A stretch of 64,000 nucleotides of DNA, taken from positions 47,736,329 to 47,800,328 of the forward strand of contig OX578282.1 of NCBI GenBank assembly GCA_951217055.1. Reading direction: 5' to 3'. Source of the DNA: Gerris lacustris. Taxonomy: Eukaryota; Arthropoda; Insecta; Hemiptera; Gerridae. Made by a program: the position numbers and the translations under genes. The first letter of the stretch is position 1; each line of letters opens with the position of its first letter. Shown in pieces: positions 12,231 to 25,469 of the stretch. The notes below the pieces were generated by a model. It was not told the DNA's origin. It did not search any database and worked only from the letters and a program-made list of their open reading frames with translations.

Positions 12231-14400
12231 ACGGATATTAACGTTTGAATTAAGATTACTGAAAAAGTAGTCAACTTTATAATTTGTTATTTTTAAATTT
12301 CTTAAATGGACTTATGGGCAGTCGTCCATTAGCGTCTACTCTTTCGGCAAATTAAGTTGACTGATTATAGTGATAGTCGTTGTCAATGCCTTAATAATTT
12401 ATTTTACAATATTTATGTTGTCGTAACAATTTCATTTTTCTATGTCCATTCTTAGATGTATTTTAAGCAGTAGAAATCCCCAATCTCTCTGGATAAAGAG
12501 AAACATATTCATTGCTAATAAAAATAAAATTGTGCTTTTCTGCAAAAATTCACAACCTTTATTTCATTCCAGCAGGAAAATTGATTCAGGACTTTCACTT
12601 TTTGTTACAAAGGGAGTTTAAAATCTGCAGAAAAGCGTAGGAAAATAATATCAGGTTGAATTATCTTGACTATCTACTGAAAGTCCAGAAACAGCATTTT
12701 CTTCTAGACCAAATATATCATGATATATTATGATAGCAATGACTTTGAATGGGCAATAAAATGTTTGTTTAATCTTCATGTACATAAGATGCCTTTTAAC
12801 TCATCAGCATTTTAAGTCCCTACAGACAATAAATATATAAGATTTTTATTTATTTAAATGTTCATTGTTAATTTTTATGTTCTTGATTTATCTAGTTAAT
12901 TTATTTCGTTCTCGTTTATTTATTATACATTTACAGCTTAAAAGAGCCTGTTTTTGGCTCCGTCTACAAATTTTTATGTTTTATTACTAATGCTTATTAC
13001 TATTTTCCCATTTAATTTTTTGTCGGCTTTGCCCTTTTTTATTATCTTGTGGGATAAATTTTCATGTATAATATAAATCTTGAGAAAGAGACTGGGGTAG
13101 AGAGAAGGTAGGGTTAAAGGGGAATACATAAAAATTCAACAACAGATTTATTATGATTACCCATTATATACTTGGCGAAAGGGATAAAAAGAAGGACTGA
13201 CTAAAAAATATGTATTTGAGTGTGTGTGTTTAAATGTATATATATATAAATGGTAAAAATTGAAAATTTACTGTGTCAGTAGTGGCTTACCTCAGTGGAA
13301 ACTTTTATTTCCGTTAAAAGAAAATTTATGTTAACGAATAAAAAAAGTAAAAAAGAAGGGAGGTAAATGTATAGATGTGAATACCGGGTAGGAAATTAAT
13401 AGGGTTGACAGTAGATGGTGGCGCCGCCTGGGGGTCGACGATCAAGGTCTACTTTCCCCCACCTTTTTACCATGTATCTTCCATCTCAGTTTTTATATCC
13501 TTTAAGCTGTAGATTGCGTAAAAATGGCTTTTATTTCAATTAGACTGAATTATTTAAAGAAAAAATTCAATATTAAATAAAAATTAAGTTAATTGATCGT
13601 ATGAGTTTGTTTAAATTTAATCAAGAATTGAAATCTGTCAAAATAGTCATTTATTTAAAGCTGATATAAGATATATTTATTGAATATAAAATTAGTTAAA
13701 AGCCTCAATAATATTTGAAAACCTTCTTTGCTGTAGGCATATGTAATGTTTGCCGTGTTCAACCCTAATCACCCCGAATATACTGTTTACCGAAATTTCC
13801 AGCTTTAGTTCTTATAAAATAGTATATGTATACTTTCAGCCATATGTTTATCATTATTTAGCGGAAATTCAACAATGAAGTACATCATCAAACAATGTAG
13901 AATGTAGATTACACAAAAATTTACTAAATTCCATAAACAACATTGTCTTTACCATGTCAGCTTGATAGCGCGAGCTATTATATTAAAACACATTTAAATC
14001 AATAAGAGCTGCTATCCTATCACCAGTAGTAGTGAGTGAAATCTTTTATTCTTGGGGAATAGGTCAAGGGATGCTTTCCCTTGTATTCCCAGAGCACCTC
14101 TAAAGTGCTCCTTTCTATAAAAGCAACCACCTGACTCTTAATAGTTTCTACATTAAATGAATACGAAAAAGTTTCTAGACAGCATTTATTGTCCGACTAA
14201 TTTCTTTACGTTTATCCATCCTGTATATTATGTATGTCACTATGTTTTAGAACTAATTGTTTCTAGATCTATTTTATAGTGCTTTTTTGCATTTTTTAAA
14301 ACCCTTTGAGTAACTCTATGACAAGATAAAATATAAAGAATTATGACAAAACTTCAACAATGTATAAGTTAATTTAATACGATGGATTCCGTGGATTGTC
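12231..14400. other. AT-rich DNA without recognised gene
   Basis: No gene or clear repeat copy. A GC-richer island at about 13380-13475 has no symmetry I can name. Confidence 0.4.
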
Positions 14401-15060
14401 TCGTAATGAATAACTTGGTTTTTTTTGGGTAAAATCTGCTTCACGAGGGTAGTCCGACATTTTGCTTCCACTACTGAACGAATTTTGAGGGGTTTAGTGC
14501 ATCGTGCTGTTAAATCAAAGCTGGAGAGAAGAACAGTATTGAAGACACAGAATACTGAAGAAACCGGCCACCTCATCAGGTTTAAGGACATTCGTGTACC
14601 GCATCTGTTAACAGATATCTCAGCAGGGTAATAAGCTATTGAGATCGAGAAAAAACCATACAGGTTGGTTTCACCTTTTCCCGGATTTGGAAATCTCTGG
14701 TCAGCACCTGCACCAAGCAGAAATCAAGAGGTGGCACGGCGCCACCTTTACTTCCCAACCTTTAACATCTATATTAAGGAACATCAACATAGGCCACATT
14801 TGCCCGATATCACCCCCCCCCCCCCCCAACAAAAGATTAACTCGACTGAAGAAACCCCGGGAAATACACTATTCTCCACTCCAGCTGTCAGTATCTTAAG
14901 CAACAAGTTGCTTCGAGTTAACATCACGTTATACCACGCCCGTGAATATGCTTTCAGTAGTGGAACCGAAACTTCGAACTACAAATCCTTTATGACGTGG
15001 ATTTCACCGGACAAACAATGATATTTAGTGTATATTCAATGTATTTTACCAAAATTTATG
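14401..15060 (+). other. Less AT-rich open stretch, unrecognised
   Basis: One plus-strand frame is open from 14425 to 15021 apart from two adjacent stops near 14629-14634. Base composition is more balanced than nearby, and an 'aataaa' lies at about 15085. The predicted peptide has a proline run over a C homopolymer (14814-14827) and matches no family I know. It could be a decayed coding piece, a transposon fragment or chance. I do not call a gene. Confidence 0.2.
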
Positions 15061-15189
15061 TAGTATAAGTTGTTAATGCAATTAATAAAAATCTGTCCGC
15101 GACAACTTAGACAAACTTTCTTATATAAGAGTTCATAATTGCCCAGTGTTTCTCATTTATTAGTTTTCGAGTTTTCGTAGATATATTTA

Positions 15190-15700
15190 ATTATTATTGA
15201 ACATTTCATCAAAATTTATCATAAAAATAACTTTCCCTCGGCAGGGAATCGAACCAGGCGTCTCTCCGTCCGCGTTTAAAGCTATTGTCTCAGGAACTAG
15301 ATTTTTTCCGGGAAAACCGCTTATATCGTTAGCTTTTTTATATAAATGGACTACATTTTACAATTTGTTGTTCAAAATTATCAGAACCATTTTCAAGAAA
15401 TAATTTTTTCATCACGTTTTTTTAGAGCTTTCGGAGAGTAGCGCCCCCAAATTTTGAGCTAAAATTCATTCCTTGATTTTGCCTCGGGGTATGATTTTTC
15501 TGAACATGTATGCCAAATTTCGTCGTAATGAATCAGTAGTTTAGGCTACACATCTAAACAACAGACGACAAACTTTTTTAAAAATAAATTTTTTGGAATT
15601 TTCTCAAAATTTCTTCAAATTCGATGTTTGCGCCATCACAGTACTTTCTCTCTAGTATGAGAAAGTAATAAACTAGGTGCTATCCTTTTTCTGGAGATGT
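15190..15700. repeat. Dispersed repeat with reversed tRNA B-box-like word
   Basis: GGAATCGAACC at 15245-15255 is the reverse complement of a perfect tRNA B box, set in 'ctcggcagggaatcgaaccagg'. Downstream text ('atgtatgccaaatttcgtcg', 'tagtatgagaaagtaataaa') is typical of old interspersed repeats. No complete tRNA fold could be drawn. Confidence 0.4.
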
Positions 15701-15849
15701 TATTGCTAAAAAAAAAAAAAAAATTTGGTATATTCTAGTTCTATTACATCAAATTAGATACATATTTCAATGTCTCTAAAAGTCATTAATGATCTTTCCA
15801 AAATTGGCCTCTTTGTTTAACCATTATGTCGTTTAGGCCTCAATCCTAA

Positions 15850-16157
15850 AATTATATATATATATAAAGAAGAAAGTCTGTATGTATGTGGGTATGTCCT
15901 TTATACAATTCTACAGTTTTATTCCGATCTCGATGAAAATTTGCACACTTGACCTTCAAAGTAAGGGGAAGGCCACTGTCTACATGAATTTTCGAAATTT
16001 AATTTTTGGTACCCAGGGGTACAGGGTACAAGTAATGAATACGGAGTCAAAGTAATGAATACCCTTCGTGATGCATATCGTTGAAAAGCTTTTTAAGAGT
16101 ACAGTAATTGTTGTTATGTACGTTTTTGGCATATTTTCATTTAGGAGGGGGGAAAAA

Positions 16158-16238
<81 letters not shown>

Positions 16239-16394
16239 AAGAAAGTCTGTGGGTATATAATATACATATTTATTTTACAATGTTCTGATACTTTTATAAT
16301 ATACATTTAGGTATCTACTTCTGTATTGTTATTTTAGTCACTAAGATTTTGATTTTTCTATACAACCCGGGCTGCGCCGGGTACTTCAGCTAGT
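15850..16394 (-). repeat. Copy of family R2, minus strand
   Basis: Read on the minus strand, it starts with ACTAGCTGAAGTACCCGG (ending at 16394 on plus), matching the R2 head at 6648. The body shares the 'tacagtaattgttgttatgta', 'caaagtaatgaat' and 'ggggaaggccactg' blocks with 8010-8215 in opposite orientation. A (TA)n tract lies within it at 16161-16234. Confidence 0.65.
16161..16234. repeat. (TA)n microsatellite
   Basis: About 74 bp of AT dinucleotides inside the R2 copy. Confidence 0.97.
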
Positions 16395-16405
16395 ATATAT
16401 ATATT

Positions 16406-16406
<1 letters not shown>

Positions 16407-16459
<53 letters not shown>
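16407..16459. repeat. (GA)n microsatellite
   Basis: About 53 bp of perfect GA dinucleotides, just outside the R2 head. Confidence 0.97.
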
Positions 16460-18240
<1,781 letters not shown>

Positions 18241-18266
18241 TGTTGTTCTCAACGGGGAAAATTCTA

Positions 18267-18329
18267 GTCCCTTAGAATCTAAGGGACGTTTGCCACTATT
18301 ATCTAAGGCTTAGATAATAGCTGCAAACG
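18267..18329. repeat. Two abutting hairpins
   Basis: GTCCCTTAG-AAT-CTAAGGGAC (18267-18287) is a perfect 9-bp stem with a 3-base loop. It is followed directly by CGTTTGC (18287-18293), CTATTATCTAA-GGC-TTAGATAATAG (18296-18320) and GCAAACG (18323-18329), an 11-bp stem with a 3-base loop topped on a 7-bp stem with a small internal loop. This is tidy secondary structure, too short for a usual animal pre-miRNA. Function unknown. Confidence 0.75.
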
Positions 18330-18604
18330 CCAAATGTGTGAGATCAACTTCGATTCCTTGGCGAGCAGGAGTTATTTTTATGATACATTTTGATAAAATG
18401 TACAATAATAACTAATAAAGCATGTATACTCGTGTATGAGAAATAATAGTATTAGTTTGTATCATGGACATATTTTTTAAATCTTTATCTTCTACAGATA
18501 ATTTACTAATTTTTGGCGTCACACCTTCTTGTTTTGTTATTATAAGCATTATATTTTAAATTGGCAGGTTCAGTTAGATATTCGGATATATGCTTGTATT
18601 CTGT

Positions 18605-19640
18605 CCTCATAGAGGTAATGTCTATACTTAGAAAAACCTTGAAAAAAGGGCCAAGTTCCAGAACCCCACACAAAAAAATCAGCCTATCTAAATAGTGATA
18701 TCTAAATTGTGGCCAAGTCTGCTCTTTCTTTAGTCCATAACCTTACTTTACTTCTATTTTCATGAGTAAGACAACTCATTTTTTACTACGTTTTTATTAG
18801 CTTGCATTCTTGTTTGTTTGTCCGGTACAAATCTGGCAATCGATTTCTAACCAACTTCCCATGGGAATTCCCAAATAGCTAGACATTTGAAACTTTTAGC
18901 ATAGCTCAGAACACGATGACAATGCATTATTTTAATACTTTTAGCCATCTTTCAGCAGAATTTAATTGGTTTTCAGCAAATTTTGCTGTACGGAAAGTTA
19001 GTTCGGAAAAAATCCGCAAGTTATTTTATTTGTTTTGACATATCCCATATTATTTGCAATCTTCATTTTGACGGGTCTCAAATTTGTGATAGATAAACAT
19101 TGAATGACAGCAAAACAGGAAATATCGATTATATTATTTATATTATTTCAAATATATCGATGCCACGCTTTAGATTTGGTGTTGTGGAGATCAGTTGTAC
19201 AATCATTTGTCCTTTTAAAGGTTTAAGATCAACTCTCTAGATGGTTGTCATTTATGTGAAGTAAATAAATTCGGAACTATTTTTTTTTTCACTAACATTA
19301 TATATTATATAACAATAACAATTATATTATCAACATTACATACGATTCAACAGAAAATTTAAAAACGTAGTATATAAAAAGTTATTTTTATCTTGAAATT
19401 ATTTATTGCTTAACACGGCCAGTTTCTAAACAAAAATGTCAGAAACAAAATGTCAAATTTTGAATCTCTCCCCTCTTGAAAAGACTGAATATTAAGGGTT
19501 CAATTTTCTACTGTGTCCTGAGCTACTTAAGCTCAAGGGATAGATAGAGAGAAATGAGGGTGAGAAAACCGGGTGAATAGGTTCATGTAAAGATACACTG
19601 CATGCTTACTGGAACTTGGCCGTGTGCTCAGACCTTCCAG
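18605..19640. repeat. Dispersed repeat also present at 57755-58880
   Basis: Shared text in matching order includes 'aagggccaagttccaga', 'cagcct', 'gaccaagtctgctcttt', 'tttcatg.g.aagac' and, about 800 bp on, 'cttttgaaaa..ct.aata.taaggg' plus 'tgtcct.agct.ctt.aagct'. The two copies lie about 39 kb apart in the same orientation. No coding sequence is seen and the class is unknown. Confidence 0.55.
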
Positions 19641-19765
19641 GAGATATATTTTTCATTCTACCCTTTGTAGGGGTCATAATAGAATAAATAAATCCAACAA
19701 AACAATTATGTAAAGTAATTAATCATATATCGCATAAAAAGTTGTGATAAAATAGATTTAGCAAT

Positions 19766-19960
19766 GTCGCACCCTGTCCGAAGTAGTTCTACTAGGTATA
19801 ATTCTTCCAGTACAAGTAAATGACGTTGTTTGTCTGCCCTCTCTATTTATTCTCTGTTCCTCACAAATTCAAACATTACCCAACTTTCCCAAATTGCTCT
19901 ACACGTTTTAATTAAAAGACATTTTCGAACATTCTTTAAGAGCACAAAGCGGTTAAAATT
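19766..19960. repeat. Second copy of the 10142-10360 repeat
   Basis: Same ordered words as the first copy: 'ttctactagg', 'ccagtacaagta', 'gttgtttgtctg', 'cctctct' and 'acacgtttt'. An open frame over it (19830-20012) is not supported as a gene. Confidence 0.6.
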
Positions 19961-20066
19961 GGATGCAGTGACGTATACAACTTTGCATCATCATGCTGCA
20001 ATACTCAAATAAAAAATAAGAATGTGTTATTTAATTTATTGTAGTTTGATAATAAATTTTAGCACA

Positions 20067-20209
20067 GTAGTATAACATATTGGTACAATATGTAGTATAA
20101 CATATTGGTACAATATGTAGTATAACATATTGGTACAATATGTAGTATAACATATTGGTACAATATGTAGTATAACATATTGGTACAATATGTAGTATAA
20201 CATATTGGT
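20067..20209. repeat. 25-bp minisatellite, about 5.7 copies
   Basis: Units start at 20067, 20092, 20117, 20142, 20167 and 20192 (last one partial). The unit begins GTAGTATAACATATTGG and appears identical in every full copy. The array lies 3' of the reverse transcriptase relic on the minus strand and may be that element's tandem-repeat tail. The unit length is not a multiple of three, so the open frame across it is an artefact. Confidence 0.95.
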
Positions 20210-20408
20210 GAATCACTTAGTCCTATCATATAGTTGTATTGAATGCATCGTTAGGATAAGTAAGTTTGGGTATACATATATTTGGTTTTTGATGTAGGTT
20301 TTCATAATTAATTTGATGAATTGGCAATAATTTGTGCTAGTATATAGTTTGATTTAGGTAATGTAATAGACCATTGTAGCTATTGTTTAGTAAGGGTGTA
20401 GGTTTATG

Positions 20409-21512
20409 TCACCAGTATCTTTGTCCTCTGTTTATTTTGTTTGATAGTTCTGTTATGGATTTGTATATGGTAGAGTATTGAGTGTATAATTTTAATAGTA
20501 GTTTGTCAGTTAGATGTTGTCGTGGAAGGTTAAGTGGTTGTTCGCAGCATTCAGTTAATATAATGGTTATTGATGTTGATTTTAAATATCCCATAGATAT
20601 TCGTAAGGCCCTGTATGGAATGCGGTCGAGTTTTGCAAGTAAGTATTGTTTTGCGTTACCGTAAAAAGGTGGGGCAAGGTCTAAGCATGTTCTTATTGTT
20701 GCCCTGTATAATTTAATCATGATTTTTGGATCACTTCCCCATGATTTGTTGCTGGTCATTTTCATTATGTTTAGGTATTTTTCACATTTTAAGGTAATAT
20801 TCTTGATGTGTTCTTTCCATGTTAGTTTTTGATCGAGGAAGAGACCAAGAAATCTGATTAGTGTTTTTTGTTTTATTTGTAAATTTTCTAGGTGGGGATT
20901 ATTTTTTCTTGTGAAAATGAAACAGTCTTGTATTACTTGTAATGCTTGACTAAGATTATTTACCATGCCATCAATTTTTTTACTGATTGAGTATATTAAT
21001 ACGTCATCAGCAAACTGGAGTATTTTTACAGGAAGGGGTATTGTCATTTCTAGGTCTGAAGAGTGAATTATGTATAATAGGGGGCTTAAAATAGCCCTCT
21101 GTGGGATACCTTTTCTAGTTACTCAACTTTCTACTATTTCTCCGTTGACTCGAAAAGATAGTGTTCTATTAGTTATTAATTTTATAATAAAATTTGCAGT
21201 TTGTTGTGGAATGTTCATTTGTATAAATTTATGATGTAATATGATGTAATATATTAAGGTCAACATTGTCGAAAACTTGTGTAATAGAAGTAGTGTTAAT
21301 ACTGACTTTTTTTTTTTAGTGAATACGTTATGTATGTCTGTTACAAGCTGATTTTGGCTTTCTAAAACTGATTTATTTTTTCTAAATCCTTTTTGCGAAT
21401 TTGCAAGTTTTTCATTCGAGTCTATCCACCATTCCAATTTACTTTTAATTAATCTTTCAAAAGTTTTTAACATCCATGTTGATTAGGAAATTGGACGATA
21501 ATTTGAATGAAG
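20409..21512 (-). pseudogene. Non-LTR retrotransposon reverse transcriptase, disrupted
   Basis: Read from 21512 down to 20409. A NYRPIS block (motif 0, with a stop right after it) leads into MLKTFERLIKSKLEWW, then NSQKGFRKNKSVLESQNQLV (fingers). Motif A is broken: its FDNVDLNILHH part is legible only in another frame near 21260-21290, where the ATTACATCAT word is doubled. Next are IPQQTANFIIKLITNRTLSFRVNG, a TGA at about 21123, RKGIPQ-AILSPLLY (motif B), and the catalytic FADD box in LQFADDVLIYS at about 21000-21015. FLGLFLDQKLTWKEHI (thumb) and a LDRIPYRALRI...TECCEQPLNL tail follow. No endonuclease or RNase H was found in the window. Clade is probably in the I/Jockey group, by resemblance. 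The copy is inactive. Confidence 0.9.
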
Positions 21513-21559
21513 TTAGTAGTATTGATTGAGATTTTATGGTATTTACTCATAGGGAAGGT

Positions 21560-21700
21560 TGATAAGAAAAGAAAACACTTTACTTGTTCAATAATTTTAT
21601 TGTCAAACCATAATATTTTGACTTACATACCGGTTTCGACTTATTCAGTCATCGTCAGTGTAATTGATTACCGCAGGTCATGTACAAAGCAATTTGAGTA
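21560..21700 (-). repeat. Solo Penelope-type repeat piece with hammerhead-like core
   Basis: On the minus strand CTGACGA (plus 21652-21658) is followed by T, then GACT...AGTC and GAAAC (plus 21633-21637). The same layout occurs in the inverted elements at 3.6, 46.4 and 47.6 kb. No inverted partner is visible here. It lies just 5' of the reverse transcriptase relic, but a link between the two is not shown. Confidence 0.5.
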
Positions 21701-21719
21701 GGTAAAAAATAATAAGCCT

Positions 21720-22370
21720 TTGAAATGCAGATAAAAGGGTAATACAAAGAAGTTAAAACCTTATATTAGAAAGAAGAAATGTAGGGAGATATAAATATTC
21801 GAGGGGGAAAAAAAGGATTTTGGCTTAATAAAGTTTTCGACTCTAAATAGAAATAAAGAAACAGCTTGTAAACACCCTGAATAAAAATTAAATACATTTT
21901 AAGAGGAACAAACACATAAAGAAAAAATAATTTAAAAAACTCTGAAGAATCGCAGAAAGAGAGAGAACGAATGGATATCAAGAATCAGAAACGAAAGAAA
22001 TCTATTAGGTTATGTTTAATTTCCTTCCATTCAACAGATATTACCTTACTTGAGGCAACCAGTTTTGTAAGAGCCGTTGAATAAGGTGAATACTAATGTA
22101 GCTTAAAAGTAAATCATGGTTAATAATAGGAAATTACTTCTTTTATTGAGATCTGAACATTTGATTACAAATATAATAAGTCTAATGCTAGAATTAAAAT
22201 GTTTCTTATGATATATCACAGTTTTTTTTGGAATGAAGTTCCTTATGGCACGTTCTGGGGCCCATAAGCAATAATAATCAACTAACATAATAACATAAGC
22301 AATAATAATCAACTAACGTGATTTTAGAACAGTTACTATAACATACTATCAAACTATCAAATAACTTAAC
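21720..22370. other. AT-rich DNA without recognised gene
   Basis: A short direct repeat, 'aacataataacataagcaataataatcaactaac'-like, lies near 22262-22318. Nothing else is recognisable. Confidence 0.4.
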
Positions 22371-22378
22371 TCCATATA

Positions 22379-23174
22379 ATAGCTCAGTCAATAAAGGCCA
22401 AAAACAGGCTGTACCCGCAACTAATTAGGGGAAATCTGGATTTTTTCCTAATGATAGACCATGATAAGAGGTACATTCTCTCAATAGTCCCCACTTCTCC
22501 CCCTTGTGCTTCCCTCCCTACCCCCTCTTAAAGTTCAAAATTTACTTATTTTTCACTTTTTACGCAAAACTGTTTATTTTTTGAAGAGAAGTGTTATTAA
22601 CAAAAATATTTCTCACATAATTCTGCACAAAAAAGGTCCTATGCATGTTTGAAGTGAGACATACCGTTTTCGAGATATTGTTGATAAAAATTCCAATTTT
22701 TGTATAATAAATGTATGTTTGTGCGCATGTGCAAGATCAAATAACAGGCACAGAAGTTAGAAATTTATATAAGATCAACAATAGGCTAAGTATGGTCTAC
22801 CATCCAAATTTCATTAAAATCAGAAGTGTTGTTTTTAACATATCTTGATTCGCGAAAATAAAAAAATGGATTTTTAATCAATAATATCTCGAAAACGGTA
22901 TGTCTCACTTCAAACATGCATAGGACCTTTTTTGTGCAGAATTATTTGAGAAATATTTTTGTTAATAACACTTCTATTAAAAAAATAAACAGTTTTGCGT
23001 AAAAAGTGAAAAAATAAGTAAATTTTGAACTTTAAGATGGGGTAGGGGGGGAAGCACAAGGGGGAGAAGTGGGGACTTTTGAGAGAATGTACCTCTTAAC
23101 ATGGTCTATCATCAGGAAAAAATCCAGATTTCCCCTAATTAGTTGCAGGTAAAAACCTTTATTAACTGGGCTAT
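22379..23174. mobile_element. Foldback element with about 315-bp arms and an R1 piece in the loop
   Basis: The left arm 22379-22702 and right arm 22861-23174 are near-identical inverted copies, including 'aactaattaggggaaatctg', a C-rich/G-rich stretch and 'atatctcgaaaacggtatgt'. The 158-bp spacer 22703-22860 matches the middle of family R1 ('atgtatgtttgtgcgcatgtg', 'caacaataggctaa', 'ccatccaaatttcatt'). Outer ends read ATAGCTCAGT and ACTGGGCTAT. No transposase gene is present. It could be a foldback DNA element that captured R1, or two inverted copies that inserted around an R1 copy. Confidence 0.8.
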
Positions 23175-23379
23175 AAACAATTTTATAAAACAGTAAACAA
23201 ATTAGGTAACCCGAAATTAATTTATATTTTTTACATTATTAATATTTAGGTATAATATAAACTATATTATGCAAGCATATATTTACGTGCACTTATATAT
23301 AAATATAGTGGTACTCACATTTATTGTTAGTTAATTAATTATTTATTTATTTTACTATCAATTATTATTATTTTCCTTT

Positions 23380-23900
23380 TTTACTTTTCCTCACTACTAA
23401 TAGTAGGAAAAGTATTGTTTTCACCAAAAATTTTTTTTTCGAGATTTGAACGGAATTATCCGTTTTAGGTGTTTTTAAGACCTGAGTGGTTTTCAGCATG
23501 ACGTATGTATGTGTGTGTGTGTGTGTATGTATGTGTGTATGTGTGTTATCATCGTAGTGCCCAAGGTATTTAACCTAGAAAGTTGAAACTTGGCAAAAAA
23601 CCAGTCCTAACCTGTAGTTGTGCCGCCCGGAAAATCAACTTTTTCCGCCATCTTGAACACAGTTTTCTGAGTCAGCAAAAATTAAAAAAAAATCGTAATA
23701 AATCGAAAATGGTCCTGATCGAGTTGAAATTTGGCTCGAATGTACCTCTCTGTATGACAAACAAGCCCACTAAATTTCATTTTGATATTGGCCGCCATTT
23801 TGAAGTTATAAATATTTGAATTTTTAAACTTTGACGGTTAATGATACTGAAAGTATAAATAGGTTTTTGACATATAGAGCATATCGTTGGAATCGGAAAA
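23380..23900. repeat. Old interspersed repeat with (TG)n tract
   Basis: A (TATG/TG)n tract lies at about 23506-23548. The flanks carry phrases typical of dispersed invertebrate repeats ('agttgaaacttggc', 'ttgaaatttggctcg', 'ggccgccattttgaagtt'). The open frame 23583-23819 falls within these and is not a gene. Confidence 0.5.
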
Positions 23901-24113
23901 AATTAAGGAACAAATATAAAAAAAAAACTGATGAAATTCCATTAATTAGTTTAAAAGTTATAAGCGAATATATTATTTATTAGTGCGATAGTTTTGATGA
24001 CGTCAAAGTTTGTTTACATCTGTCAAAATACCGCCAAACTTCAAATAATTAAATAAATTATAAGTGTTAAAAATAAGGTTTTTTTGAAGAAAGATAATAA
24101 ATCAGTTAGTTTA

Positions 24114-24156
24114 GAACGGTCACCCATCCAAGTACTGACCACGTCCAATGCTGCTT
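24114..24156 (-). pseudogene. 5S rRNA-derived fragment
   Basis: On the minus strand this reads AAGCAGC, then GACGTGGTCAGTACTTGGAT and GGGTGACCG. It closely follows the internal part of arthropod-type 5S rRNA (AGTACTTGGATGGG with GACC). Only about 43 of about 120 bases are recognisable, so it is not a functional 5S gene. It may be a dispersed 5S pseudogene piece or the head of a 5S-derived SINE. A hairpin CCTCCTGC...GCAGGAGG follows at about 24157-24180. Confidence 0.8.
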
Positions 24157-25380
24157 CCTCCTGCTGCGAAGCAGGAGGAGGCCACTTTAGTGGCCTCTGA
24201 AGGGAGGAAACGTTCCGAGGTACCCCGTACCCGATTTTTTTATAATGATTTGGTTAATACAAAAGTATTTTTCGAGGAAGCGTTATATTTTATAAAGCCA
24301 AGCTTTAGTGTTAACATGAGCGTTCCCATTCTGATCTTTCTCTTGCCACTCTTTGCCACGTTTCTTCACCAAAGCAATTCCTCATTTCGACGTCCCTTCG
24401 AGATGCAAATCTACCTCTTGGTGTGGGGTGTTCCATTTCCTTTACTCCTAAGTTTTTGAATTTACAATAAAAATTCTGTATAATCTTAAGTACTTATTAT
24501 AAGTGTTACTATGTTTCTTTTCCCCTCTCTGACACCACCCCTCATCCTTTTATGATAATTTTCATCCTTCATAGCATTGATTACTCCCTTTTACATTTTC
24601 TTTATGTTCTATATTTTGTTTTACGCTTTCGTTACTTTCAATAGCCTTTTTAAGTTCATCTGTTCTTCTCTCCACACTCCATTTCTTAATTTTAATTCTG
24701 ATCAGCTTAGACATTTTTGTAAATTCGGTTTTTTTTTTTTTAGTTTTATTCTTTTATATATAGATAATCGTTTATTTATAACAAGCAAAAACAAAAACAA
24801 AAAAAAAAAAAATCATGAAAAACCGGCGGAAAATATATAACAAAGTAATAGTAATGAAACCAATAAAATAATAATATTAACAAAAATGAATACTCCAATA
24901 TAAAATTTTCTTCTTTTATAGAGAAGCTTCATCAAGTCGAATATTACGTTAACAATTTTTAAATCGTATAGAATAAAAAAAACTGCTTGTGTTCATCATT
25001 CATGAAGGGCCTAATTTAAAAAGAAGATTTGAAAGTCTCATTAAAGACCCAGACAGTAAATAGTAGTTAATTAAAGGCTATGTTTTGGTACTGATGGCCA
25101 AATGTTGGCATTGAGTTAAAAACTGCCTCTGATCAACTGAGGTGCCTAATTTTAAAGTATGATAAGATAACCTCATAAAAGACCCAGAAAGTAGATGGTA
25201 GAGTATAGACTATAGACAGTGTTATTAAAGGCTGAAAAAAAACTGACAAAAGATAGCAGTTGTGCATTTACTCAATAAAAGATAAATTAATATTTTACGA
25301 TTTTGGTAGTATTCATACTACGGAAAGATTAAATTTTAATTTAAATCAAATTATAATTATTAATAACTACGGGAAACAGA
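24157..25380. other. AT-rich DNA after the 5S fragment
   Basis: Two adjacent hairpins, CCTCCTGC/GCAGGAGG and AGGCCAC-ttta-GTGGCCT (24178-24196), begin the stretch. The remainder shows no gene. The open frame 24148-24459 crosses the hairpins and has no recognised domain. Confidence 0.45.
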
Positions 25381-25395
25381 CAGAGAATAATACAC

Positions 25396-25467
25396 TCCAG
25401 CGCTGGGATTTGAACCACAGGCCTCTATATTTCCTGTATAGCGCTTTACCAACTAAGCTACGCAGGA
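25396..25467 (-). pseudogene. tRNA-like relic
   Basis: The minus strand has a 72-base cloverleaf-like order: acceptor TCCTGCG against CGCTGGA (one mismatch), perfect A box TAGCTTAGTTGG, D stem GCTT/AAGC, anticodon arm CTATA-CAGGAAA-TATAG, and perfect B box GGTTCAAATCC. The loop would give anticodon GGA, but the invariant U33 is A and the T stem pairs poorly. I therefore call a decayed tRNA or SINE head rather than a working tRNA gene. Confidence 0.65.
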
Positions 25468-25469
25468 GA

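Noticed and set aside
14425..15021. Terminal exon of a host gene
   Set aside because: Two in-frame stops, a C homopolymer and no similarity I can name; kept only as an unrecognised open stretch.
20031..20216. CRISPR-like or protein-repeat reading of the 25-bp units
   Set aside because: The units are head-to-tail without spacers and not a multiple of three; this is a minisatellite.
25396..25467. Functional tRNA-Ser gene
   Set aside because: Position 33 is not U and the T stem pairs poorly, so a relic is more likely.
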